27,163 nt of DNA from the NCBI GenBank assembly GCA_964418565.1, contig CAYQMB010000030.1:1-27163 (forward strand), read 5' to 3'. This document shows positions 15,782 to 23,531 of the stretch, piece by piece (the stretch's first letter is position 1; every line of letters starts with the position of its first letter). The notes below the pieces were generated by a model that was given only the letters and a program-made list of their open reading frames with translations, searched no databases and was not told where the DNA came from. Both the position numbers and the translations under genes were made by a program. The stretch is from JAQIBY01 sp964418565. Its GTDB lineage: Bacteria > Bacteroidota > Bacteroidia > Bacteroidales > ML635J-15.

Positions 15782-15789
15782 TATCTTTG
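15782..15789 (+). promoter_or_regulatory. -7 box of the C25 peptidase gene
   Basis: TATCTTTG, a full consensus match, ends 25 bases before the ATG at 15815. The -33 element is unclear. Confidence 0.5.
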
Positions 15790-15814
15790 TTAATAAGAAA
15801 CAAATCTGTTACCA

Positions 15815-18800
15815 ATGATGAAAAAAATTATCGCATTTAGTCTTGCATTGTTTATTTTTGGGGTTACTTCAGCAGTTAACCAGATACAAACCAGCAAGGA
15901 AAAGAGTCAACTTCAATTGCTTTCGTCCAAAACGAACAGCATTGAATTCGTAAATCAGGTAGGGGATTTTTCGGCCCTTCAGGTAAAAACCAAAGCCGGC
16001 GTTTTTGCAAAGTTGCGCGTTCCCAAATACTATCCCTCATCGGATTACGGAATGCCGGATTTACCTGAAATTTCAAGACTTATTGAAATTCCTTACGGCG
16101 CCAAGACCCGCATTGAGGTAATCTCTTACGATGAAGAGGTGATTTACCTGAACGAAAACGGCATCCACTACCCGGTTATGCCGGCTCAGCCATCGATAAA
16201 CAAGAGTATTGACCCTGATGACATTGAATTCGTTTACAACCGTAATTTTTACCAATCCGGCTCAGTGTATAGTCCGGAGATGGTTTCCATAGAAAAATCA
16301 GGCCGTGCCCGCGGCATCCAAATGGCTCGCATAAGCATCCGTCCGTTTGAATATAACAGTGAAAACAACAGCATCATCATCCGTAACAACCTGCATGTAA
16401 AGGTTCATTTCGATGGTGGTGATGCATCTGCTTCAAGAGTAGCAAAAAACCGCTATTATTCACCGGCTTTTGAATCGGTATACAACACACTCTGGAATTA
16501 TGAAGCGCCACAAAGCAAAGATGCAATCAGCCAGTACCCTATTAAGTATGTAATCGTATCTGATCCGATGTTTGAAACTGCTCTGCAGCCTTTCATTGAG
16601 TGGAAAACCAAAAAGGGCTTTTATGTTGTTGAAGCCTATACAGATGACCCTGCCGTAGGCACAACAACCACCAGCATCAAAACTTACCTTGAAGGACTGT
16701 ATACTGCCGGCACGACAGAAGATCCGGCACCCACATTTGTGCTTTTTGTTGGTGATACCGGAGAAATCCCCACCTTTGACGGCAATGCCGGCAGCCACGT
16801 ATCCGACATGTATTATTGCGAATACGACGGCGGCGGCGATTACATTCCCGAAGTGTATTTCGGACGTTTTTCTGCATCATCGGTAGCAGAACTCACGCCT
16901 CAGATTAATAAAACACTGCAGTTTGAGCAATACACCATGCCCGATCCCTCCTACCTTGGCGAAGCTGTTATGGTAGCAGGCGTTGACGGATCCTTTGGTG
17001 ATTCTCACGCCAACGGGCAAATCAATTATGGTACAAACGAGTATTTTAACCTTGCCCATGGAATTGAATCCCACACATACAATTATCCGGAATCCGGAAA
17101 CAATGCATCAAACATATTGGCAGACATTTCAGCAGGTGCCGGTTATGTAAATTACACAGCTCACTGCAGCTCTGACGGCTGGGCTGATCCTTCCTTTAGT
17201 GTCAGCGATATTGCCGGCCTGGACAATCAGGACCTTTACTATGTAAGTGTTGGCAACTGCTGCCTCTCAAACAAGTTTGATGATCCCGAAACATTCGGTG
17301 AAGCATTGCTGAGGGCTCAAAATGAAGGTGCTGTAGCTCACCTTGGAGGATCCAACTCCACCTACTGGGATGAAGATTTCTACTGGGGTGTAGGACTGAT
17401 TTCCGATCCATACAATTATCCGTCTTATGCAGAAACCGAAACTGGTGTATACGATGCCCTTTTCCACGAAAACGGCGAAGACCCATACGTCACCACCGCA
17501 CAAATGAATTACGTTGGAAACTTAGCTGTAGAAAGCAGCTCATCATCAAGGAAGGAATATTACTGGGAAATTTATCATGTAATGGGTGATCCTTCCCTCA
17601 TGCCATACATGGGTGTTCCCACCGAACTTACCGTTAATTATATGGATCCACAGCCTCTTGGCACCACGACAATAACAGTAACAACTGAAGCTGGCGCATA
17701 CGTTGCCATCAGCAACAATGGCGTACTTCTTGATGCTAAACTTGCCGGTGCAGGCGGAACAGCAGAACTCACCTTTGATGCGATCAATGAAGTGGTGACA
17801 TGTGATGTTGTGGTAACCAAACAAAACCGTCAGCCATACATTGGTACAGTGGATATTATCCCCAACGATAACGATTACGATGTGCAGCTTTCAGGCATTG
17901 AAGCTCCTGCCGATCTCATCCTGGTAGACAACGCCACCTTCCAGCCACAGGTTGAAATCACCAACCTCGGGCAGGTACATCTGACATCAGCCTCTGTCAA
18001 CTATCAGATTGATGGCGGTGCTGTAGTAAACGAAGCATGGAGCGGTTCACTCAATACCTTTGCCAGTGAGATGGTTACCTTCCCGGAGATTACTCTGGAA
18101 GAAGGGACCTATACTATTAAAGCCTGGGCATCCGAACCAAATGGTGAGGTGGATGAATACCCGGCAAACGATACGCTTGAAAAAGAATTCAGAATATATG
18201 GCGGTGATGTCACCCTTGTCAGCATTGATGCACCCGGAGCAATGAACTGCAATATTACCACCTTTACCCCAAAAGTCACCATTCAGAACAACGACAGCAA
18301 TCCGCTGACAAGCCTTACCCTTGGGTACACATGCGGCACTGCAGGTGAAGAAATTGTCTGGACAGGCAACCTGGCCGGAGGGGAAACCACTTCCGTCAAC
18401 TTTACAGAAACTACGTTCCCGACAGGGCTTAATACCATGAATGCCTACATTCAGGCACCCAACGAAGGTACCGACATGGATGTCAGCGACAACAGCCTTG
18501 ATAAGGAAATAAGAGTAACCATCGGACAGGCTGTTGAACACGACCTGCTTACGGACAACTACCCTGAAGAAATTACCTGGGAACTGGTAGAGGATGATAC
18601 AGGTGATGTTCTTTACAGCAACGGATCGCTCAGCGGTGAATCTCATCACATTTCTGAATGGTGCCTGGGCAATGGATGCTACACCTACACCATTTATGAT
18701 TCCTATGGCGATGGTCTGGCAGGCGGTTATTTCAGTGATCCAGGCTCAGTTACCATCACCAATCTGGAAACCAGTGAAGTGTATGGCACCATCGAAGGTG

Positions 18801-19411
18801 ATTTTGGTTCGACTTCAAGCATCAGCTTCTGCATTGATGTAGCAGAGCTTACGGCCTCACCCACACAACTGATTTTCGGTGATATCGAGCAGGGAATGAC
18901 GTCAGAATTGTCATATACCCTTACCGGTAACAATCTTGAAAACGATGTGGACATTACTGCGCCATCTGGTTTTCTGATTTCCGAAACAAGTGGCAGCGGC
19001 TTTGTCAGTAACATGACCATCACACCCGAAACCAACAGCATTGATCAGACGATTTATGTGCAATTTGCTCCCGACGGCATCAGCACCTGGTCAGGTCAGA
19101 TCATAAATGCCAGCCCCGATACCCCGGATGCCATTGTGAACGTTAGCGGCAATGGCGTTGTGGACATTGAAGACAATACCCTTGCAGGCCTAAGGGTGTT
19201 CCCGAACCCAAGCGATGGAAGACTTTTTGTTGAAGGCGATGCACTGAAGTCCGTAGAAATCAGCGATGAACTTGGCAGAACAGTCATTTCAAAAGAGGCT
19301 GACGGAAACAATATAAAGCTTGATATCAGTGGGTTTACCAATGGAATGTACATTGTAAAAGTCATCACCCAGGACGGTTCAAAAGTTATGAAAGTTCAGC
19401 TTATCAAATAA
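15815..19411 (+). CDS. Gingipain-like C25 cysteine peptidase, T9SS cargo
   Basis: A 1198-residue secreted protease. A signal peptide (MMKKIIAFSLALFIFGVTSA) is followed by a prodomain to about residue 240. The C25 catalytic domain (about 243-600) starts with YVIVSDPMFETALQPFIEWK, contains H450 in YTAHCSSDGWADPSF and the nucleophile cysteine at 482 or 483 in VSVGNCCLSNKFDD, followed by FGEALLRAQNEGAVAHLGGS as in gingipains. Then come two CARDB-like adhesive domains (about 688-900), a DSYGDGLAGG-containing domain and an ASH-like domain (about 1010-1110). The last 75 residues (VFPNPSDGRLFV ... GMYIVKV) are a type A T9SS sorting domain that is cleaved during export. It probably digests extracellular protein; specificity cannot be predicted. 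MM leaves the start at 15815 or 15818. Confidence 0.92.
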   Translation: MMKKIIAFSLALFIFGVTSAVNQIQTSKEKSQLQLLSSKTNSIEFVNQVGDFSALQVKTKAGVFAKLRVPKYYPSSDYGMPDLPEISRLIEIPYGAKTRIEVISYDEEVIYLNENGIHYPVMPAQPSINKSIDPDDIEFVYNRNFYQSGSVYSPEMVSIEKSGRARGIQMARISIRPFEYNSENNSIIIRNNLHVKVHFDGGDASASRVAKNRYYSPAFESVYNTLWNYEAPQSKDAISQYPIKYVIVSDPMFETALQPFIEWKTKKGFYVVEAYTDDPAVGTTTTSIKTYLEGLYTAGTTEDPAPTFVLFVGDTGEIPTFDGNAGSHVSDMYYCEYDGGGDYIPEVYFGRFSASSVAELTPQINKTLQFEQYTMPDPSYLGEAVMVAGVDGSFGDSHANGQINYGTNEYFNLAHGIESHTYNYPESGNNASNILADISAGAGYVNYTAHCSSDGWADPSFSVSDIAGLDNQDLYYVSVGNCCLSNKFDDPETFGEALLRAQNEGAVAHLGGSNSTYWDEDFYWGVGLISDPYNYPSYAETETGVYDALFHENGEDPYVTTAQMNYVGNLAVESSSSSRKEYYWEIYHVMGDPSLMPYMGVPTELTVNYMDPQPLGTTTITVTTEAGAYVAISNNGVLLDAKLAGAGGTAELTFDAINEVVTCDVVVTKQNRQPYIGTVDIIPNDNDYDVQLSGIEAPADLILVDNATFQPQVEITNLGQVHLTSASVNYQIDGGAVVNEAWSGSLNTFASEMVTFPEITLEEGTYTIKAWASEPNGEVDEYPANDTLEKEFRIYGGDVTLVSIDAPGAMNCNITTFTPKVTIQNNDSNPLTSLTLGYTCGTAGEEIVWTGNLAGGETTSVNFTETTFPTGLNTMNAYIQAPNEGTDMDVSDNSLDKEIRVTIGQAVEHDLLTDNYPEEITWELVEDDTGDVLYSNGSLSGESHHISEWCLGNGCYTYTIYDSYGDGLAGGYFSDPGSVTITNLETSEVYGTIEGDFGSTSSISFCIDVAELTASPTQLIFGDIEQGMTSELSYTLTGNNLENDVDITAPSGFLISETSGSGFVSNMTITPETNSIDQTIYVQFAPDGISTWSGQIINASPDTPDAIVNVSGNGVVDIEDNTLAGLRVFPNPSDGRLFVEGDALKSVEISDELGRTVISKEADGNNIKLDISGFTNGMYIVKVITQDGSKVMKVQLIK

Positions 19412-19422
19412 AAAAATATCCT

Positions 19423-19430
19423 TATCTTTA
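19423..19430 (+). promoter_or_regulatory. Possible ispE promoter box
   Basis: TATCTTTA, one base off consensus, lies at the very foot of the terminator stem of the preceding gene. If used, transcription starts near 19437, inside that stem. Confidence 0.3.
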
Positions 19431-19461
19431 AGCCTTGTATCACATGATGCAAGGCTTTTTT
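19430..19461 (+). terminator. Terminator of the C25 peptidase gene
   Basis: AAGCCTTG (19430-19437) and CAAGGCTT (19450-19457) pair perfectly around a 12-base loop. The six-T run ends at 19461, the base before the ispE ATG. Confidence 0.8.
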
Positions 19462-20271
19462 ATGTTATCATTTCCAAACGCTAAAATAAATATCGGATTA
19501 TACGTAACGTCCAGGCGTAAAGATGGATACCACAATCTGGAAACCGTTTTTTTTCCTGTACCCGTACATGATATTCTTGAAGTTGTACCTGCCAATAAAG
19601 CAACAAAACTTGATACAAGCGGTATTTCCATTCCCGGAAATCCGGAATCCAATCTGGTTTTAAAAGCCTGGAAACTGCTGAAAGATGACCACAAGCTACC
19701 CGATGTCAAAATCAACCTGCACAAGGGCATTCCTGCCGGTGCCGGTCTGGGTGGGGGTTCTGCTGATGCGGCCTGCTGCCTGATGAATCTTAACAAACAG
19801 TTTGAGCTCGGACTCAGCGATAACCAATTGCTTAAATATGCTCTCATGCTTGGCAGCGATTGCCCCTTTTTTATTAAAAACAAGCCCGTGTTTGCTACCG
19901 GACGGGGAGAAATCATGCAGGAGATCCCCTTAAATCTGTCAGGCAATTATCTGGCGATCATCCATCCCGACATACACATTAATACAGGAAGTGCATTTGC
20001 ACGCATACATCCGCAAAAAGCCGGTTTTGACCTGCGAAGCTTAGCTGATCTGCCAAAAAACAACTGGAAAGACAGCCTGTCAAATGATTTTGAGCTTTAT
20101 GCTTTTGAGGCACACCCTGTTCTGGAAGAAATCAAGCATACCCTGCTGGATGCAGGTGCCTGGTATGCCCAGATGTCAGGCAGCGGTTCATCTGTTTACG
20201 GACTGTTTGAAAACCAACCGGATTTACGCTCAGGATTTGGTTCAATGCCATCTGAGCTGATTAAACTATAA
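19462..20271 (+). CDS. ispE: 4-diphosphocytidyl-2-C-methyl-D-erythritol kinase
   Basis: A 269-residue GHMP kinase of the non-mevalonate isoprenoid pathway. It phosphorylates CDP-ME at the 2-hydroxyl using ATP. Signatures: PNAKINIGLYVT at the N-terminus with the substrate-binding lysine, DGYHNLETVFFPV, the ATP-binding glycine loop PAGAGLGGGSADAA (residues 91-104), LGSDCPFF, and MSGSGSSVYGLF near the C-terminus (third GHMP motif). Length is slightly short but normal for Bacteroidota. The start is the ATG at 19462 because the upstream in-frame ATGs at 19435-19446 lie within the terminator hairpin of the preceding gene, and homology begins at LSFPNAKIN. Confidence 0.95.
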   Translation: MLSFPNAKINIGLYVTSRRKDGYHNLETVFFPVPVHDILEVVPANKATKLDTSGISIPGNPESNLVLKAWKLLKDDHKLPDVKINLHKGIPAGAGLGGGSADAACCLMNLNKQFELGLSDNQLLKYALMLGSDCPFFIKNKPVFATGRGEIMQEIPLNLSGNYLAIIHPDIHINTGSAFARIHPQKAGFDLRSLADLPKNNWKDSLSNDFELYAFEAHPVLEEIKHTLLDAGAWYAQMSGSGSSVYGLFENQPDLRSGFGSMPSELIKL

Positions 20272-20299
20272 TAACAGATTTACACATGGATTTTTTCCG

Positions 20300-20307
20300 T
20301 ATTTTTG
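20300..20307 (+). promoter_or_regulatory. -7 box of the serine protease gene
   Basis: TATTTTTG ends 18 bases before the ATG at 20326, with a TTTA about 18 bases upstream as a weak -33 candidate. It supports 20326 over an in-frame TTG at 20305, which lies inside the box. Confidence 0.5.
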
Positions 20308-20325
20308 ATTTTAAAACACCCGGAC

Positions 20326-22812
20326 ATGACACATTTTAAACGCTTATTTTCTTTTGTCCTGCTCTTAACACTGGCAGGCAGCCTTAATGCCCAAATTTCA
20401 CATGACGGAACGCCCGCTTCATTTGAAAACAAATCGCTCAGCAGCGAAATCGATCACCTGCAAATCCGGCATCCGGATGTGCAGCAGCTTATTGAAGCAA
20501 GCAAAGCGGATGGCAAAAACGGCCGCCCCGTTCAAATTGCCACCCATATTGATATCAACATAAACATGGATAATGCCGGAACCTGGGATATATTGCCTGA
20601 TGGCCGTTATGTATGGCGTTTGAAAATCAGCTCAGAAAATGCAAAAGCACTGGGCATCTCCTATGATAAATTCAGCTTGCCGGCAGGATCTGAGCTATTT
20701 ATTTACAGTCCCGACAAAGTACAGCGCATCGGTGCTTTCAATGATAGAAATAATGCAGATGGCGGCTGGTTTGCCACTGAAATGATCTATGGAAGCAGCC
20801 TTATCCTCGAATACATTTCTCCCAAGCCACGGGTTCCGGATGCATATAAAAGCCGGGAATTCATTAACACGGCCAATATCAGCATCGCAAAGCTTGAGTA
20901 TTACTATCAGGGCGTACATGACCCGTACAGAGAAAAAGGCTTTGGCAACTCCCAGGAATGTGAAGTAAACATTAACTGCTCCGAAGGTGCAAGCTGGCAG
21001 GACGAAAAACGCGGTGTTGCCCGCATACTTGTAAAATCCGGGTCAGGGTCCTTCTGGTGTACCGGCTCATTGGTAAACAACAGCAACGAAAACGGAACAC
21101 CCTATTTTCTGTCTGCCTATCACTGTGCAGATGGAATTTCCACTGCTTACTATGATCAGTGGATTTTTTATTTCAATTATGAATTCAGCAATTGCAACAA
21201 CACCAGCATTGAACCATCATCAAACTCAATTACGGGTTGCAGTCATATAGCTGAAGGCCTCATGGACGGCGGATCGGATTTTCTGCTTGTTGAGCTTAAC
21301 AGTACACCCCCTGCATATTACGACGTGATATACAACGGCTGGACCACAACCAGCTCAGCCAGCAGCAACGGAGTTGGCATACATCATCCCAGCGGGGATG
21401 TCAAAAAAATATCAACTTACACCTCTCCGCTTTCAACCAGCACCTACTATGGCGAAAGCACGGGTGCAAGCAATGCCCACTGGCGCGTTTACTGGTCTTC
21501 AACAGCAAACGGACATGGTGTTACAGAAGGCGGTTCATCAGGTTCTCCCATTTTCAACACCAATGGCAAGATTGTTGGCACCTTGTCCGGCGGCACATCC
21601 TCATGCGAAAACACCAGTGGGTTTGATCTCTACGGAAAGTTTTCCTATCACTGGGATACCAACGGAGGTGCTGCTGAAGACAAATTACAGCCCTGGCTCG
21701 ACCCCTCGAACAGCTTATCGGAAATTGATTTTTACGATCCAAACAACACAGGCGTAACAGCCTCTTTCTCAGCCAACACTCAAACCATCACCGAGGGTGG
21801 CTCTGTCAATTTCAGCTCCACTTCTACCGGACCGGTTGAAAGCTACTCATGGACGTTTGAAGGCGGCGACCCCGGCAGCTCGGGCGACCCCAACCCTGTT
21901 GTGACATACAATACGGCAGGCACATATAATGTTTCCCTGACGGTTACAGGTGCTGGTGATTCTGACACACACACCGAAAACGGGTTTATTACAGTAAATC
22001 CATCCGGAAGCGGGGATGACTGTGTGTATCTCAACGACCCGCTACAGGGTACAGCAACTCTGTACACGACAGACGGGGGCTCCAGCTATGTTTCAGGAAC
22101 CAACTCTTACGGCGACCTCTCAAAAGCAAACTTTTTTGATCATAACGGCACTGAATATGTCACTGCGTTAGGATTTCATGCCGGTTATGCTGAAGGCAGC
22201 GCATCAAATCTTCAAATTGCTGTATGGGATGCCGTAGGTGGCTCACCGGGCAACCTGCTTGCCTCAAAATCCATTTCGATGAGCAACATTTCAGGGAATT
22301 TTTCTGAAGCCGGCGATTATTTTGAGTACAATTTCAATGCGCCCGTGGAAGTTGACGGCGATTTCTTTGCCGGCATCATATTGCCCGGCGAAGGCGATAT
22401 TTTCGCACTTCTGACAAACACAGACGGTGATGTAACAACCGGCACTGCCTGGGAAGAATGGGACGATGGTTCGTGGTACCCCTACAGCGATGCCAGCAGT
22501 TGGGAAATCACCGTTGACCATGCCATATACCCTTACGTATGCTCCTCGGTAAGTGCAGAGCAAAATGAGCTTTCCAATATTCACCTTTATCCCAACCCCA
22601 CCACAGGTCAGATCAGCATACAATCGCAGCAAGCCCTGACTGATGTAAGCATTACGGTATACAACAGCCAGGGTCAGATAATACAACGCCTCGGGCAGGA
22701 ACATTTCACCCATATAACACTTGACCTTTCAGGCTATGCAACAGGATTGTATATGATTGACATCCAATCCGAACAGGGACACATGCGTCATAAAGTTCAG
22801 CACCTGAATTAA
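20326..22812 (+). CDS. Lysyl-endopeptidase-like serine protease, T9SS cargo
   Basis: An 828-residue secreted trypsin-fold protease. A signal peptide (MTHFKRLFSFVLLLTLAGSLNAQ) is followed by a prodomain to about 215. The protease domain (about 225-455) has the triad H266 (SAYHCAD), D318 (GGSDFLLVEL) and S405 (GGSSGSPIF), with the spacing and cysteines of lysyl endopeptidases (Achromobacter/Lysobacter type). Lys specificity is inferred only by resemblance. Next is a PKD domain (about 475-560: SVNFSSTSTGPVESYSWTFE, YNTAGTYNVSLTV), then a jelly-roll-like region, and a T9SS type A sorting domain (about 748-828: IHLYPNPTTGQISI ... GLYMIDIQ). The nearby C25 protease is probably exported by the same system. 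A good terminator follows. Confidence 0.9.
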   Translation: MTHFKRLFSFVLLLTLAGSLNAQISHDGTPASFENKSLSSEIDHLQIRHPDVQQLIEASKADGKNGRPVQIATHIDININMDNAGTWDILPDGRYVWRLKISSENAKALGISYDKFSLPAGSELFIYSPDKVQRIGAFNDRNNADGGWFATEMIYGSSLILEYISPKPRVPDAYKSREFINTANISIAKLEYYYQGVHDPYREKGFGNSQECEVNINCSEGASWQDEKRGVARILVKSGSGSFWCTGSLVNNSNENGTPYFLSAYHCADGISTAYYDQWIFYFNYEFSNCNNTSIEPSSNSITGCSHIAEGLMDGGSDFLLVELNSTPPAYYDVIYNGWTTTSSASSNGVGIHHPSGDVKKISTYTSPLSTSTYYGESTGASNAHWRVYWSSTANGHGVTEGGSSGSPIFNTNGKIVGTLSGGTSSCENTSGFDLYGKFSYHWDTNGGAAEDKLQPWLDPSNSLSEIDFYDPNNTGVTASFSANTQTITEGGSVNFSSTSTGPVESYSWTFEGGDPGSSGDPNPVVTYNTAGTYNVSLTVTGAGDSDTHTENGFITVNPSGSGDDCVYLNDPLQGTATLYTTDGGSSYVSGTNSYGDLSKANFFDHNGTEYVTALGFHAGYAEGSASNLQIAVWDAVGGSPGNLLASKSISMSNISGNFSEAGDYFEYNFNAPVEVDGDFFAGIILPGEGDIFALLTNTDGDVTTGTAWEEWDDGSWYPYSDASSWEITVDHAIYPYVCSSVSAEQNELSNIHLYPNPTTGQISIQSQQALTDVSITVYNSQGQIIQRLGQEHFTHITLDLSGYATGLYMIDIQSEQGHMRHKVQHLN

Positions 22813-22836
22813 AGATTAATATCCTCACAATAACAG

Positions 22837-22870
22837 AAGACCTGGTTTCAGAATGCCGGGTCTTTTTTTT
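22837..22870 (+). terminator. Terminator of the serine protease gene
   Basis: AAGACCTGG (22837-22845) pairs with CCGGGTCTT (22856-22864), nine pairs with one G-U, around a ten-base loop, followed by T residues to 22870. Confidence 0.8.
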
Positions 22871-22990
22871 GGGCAGCGGGAAACAATTGGCTTTCAGAGG
22901 AAGTATATTTCCGTTTGCCTGCCAGCCAGTGTTGAACTTTAAATTGTGGGCAGGCTGGCGGCCTGTATCTGCATTGGCACACAGGCATTT
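22871..22990 (+). repeat. Dispersed intergenic repeat, copy B
   Basis: It matches copy A at 2996-3078 in blocks listed there. Compared with A it carries an extra segment at about 22921-22958 that brings its own inverted repeat, GCCTGCC (22917-22923) with GGCAGGC (22949-22955). It follows the serine protease terminator directly. The reading frame 22869-23198 across it is open but starts at TTG and shows no family. Confidence 0.65.
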
Positions 22991-23297
22991 CTGTATTGCT
23001 GTGCCTATGAGCTCATTCCAATCGCTATGGCACAGCACAGAAAACGCCAGTCTGACAATGCAGGATGCCGGCCTTCAACGGGCTGCAGGTATTTTTTTCG
23101 ATTTCAGTATAAACCCTGGCTCCAGACTTACCGTCAGTGGCCCTCTTAGCTACGCAGACGCTGATTTTGCCGCAATAGCTTGCCAGCCGAAAGGATAGCA
23201 CGCAAAATCCGTGACAAAAGTTGCGATGGATCCGCTTTTATAGCTATTTTAAATGAGCTGGTATTATCGCCGCGCCAGGGCGACGCCGGATACCCTG

Positions 23298-23384
23298 CTG
23301 CTTTATGGCTGTATTTCTGCGTAGCGGGCAGAGCGACAAGCGAAGCTCCTGCCCGCTACGAGGCAGAAACCAGCCATAAAGCAG
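23298..23384. repeat. 87-base near-perfect hairpin
   Basis: Nested inverted arms: CTGCTTTATGGCTG (23298-23311) with CAGCCATAAAGCAG (23371-23384); TTTCTGC (23314-23320) with GCAGAAA (23363-23369); GTAGCGGGCAG (23321-23331) with CTGCCCGCTAC (23349-23359); AGC (23332-23334) with GCT (23345-23347); loop of 10 bases. About 35 base pairs with only small bulges. No T run follows, so it is not a classical terminator. It could be a fold-back element or an RNA hairpin. Confidence 0.8.
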
Positions 23385-23405
23385 TATGTAGAAGGCACAG
23401 ACCGG

Positions 23406-23495
23406 CCCACGGGCTTTGTTCCACAGCCTCATAAGCATGTCAATTCATGTTTTTATTGTACCCAGGTTCATCATCAGGCATTTCCCGCCCGTGGG
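23406..23495. repeat. Inverted repeat upstream of mutS2
   Basis: CCCACGGGC at 23406-23414 and GCCCGTGGG at 23487-23495 are exact reverse complements 72 bases apart. They lie just upstream of the mutS2 promoter. Their function is unknown. Confidence 0.5.
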
Positions 23496-23519
23496 AGGCG
23501 CCCAAATAACAATTTTCCT

Positions 23520-23527
23520 TACCTTTG
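23520..23527 (+). promoter_or_regulatory. -7 box of mutS2
   Basis: TACCTTTG, a full match, ends four bases before the ATG at 23532, the same spacing as for xseB. No clear -33 TTTG is present. Confidence 0.5.
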
Positions 23528-23531
23528 CATC

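Noticed and set aside
22869..23198. 109-codon plus-strand frame over repeat copy B
   Set aside because: Starts at TTG inside a terminator T run and is largely made of repeat sequence; copy A in the same frame codes for a different, unrelated string.
23298..23384. Integron attC site
   Set aside because: The conserved core ends of attC (RYYYAAC and GTTRRRY) are missing and no integrase or cassette is nearby.
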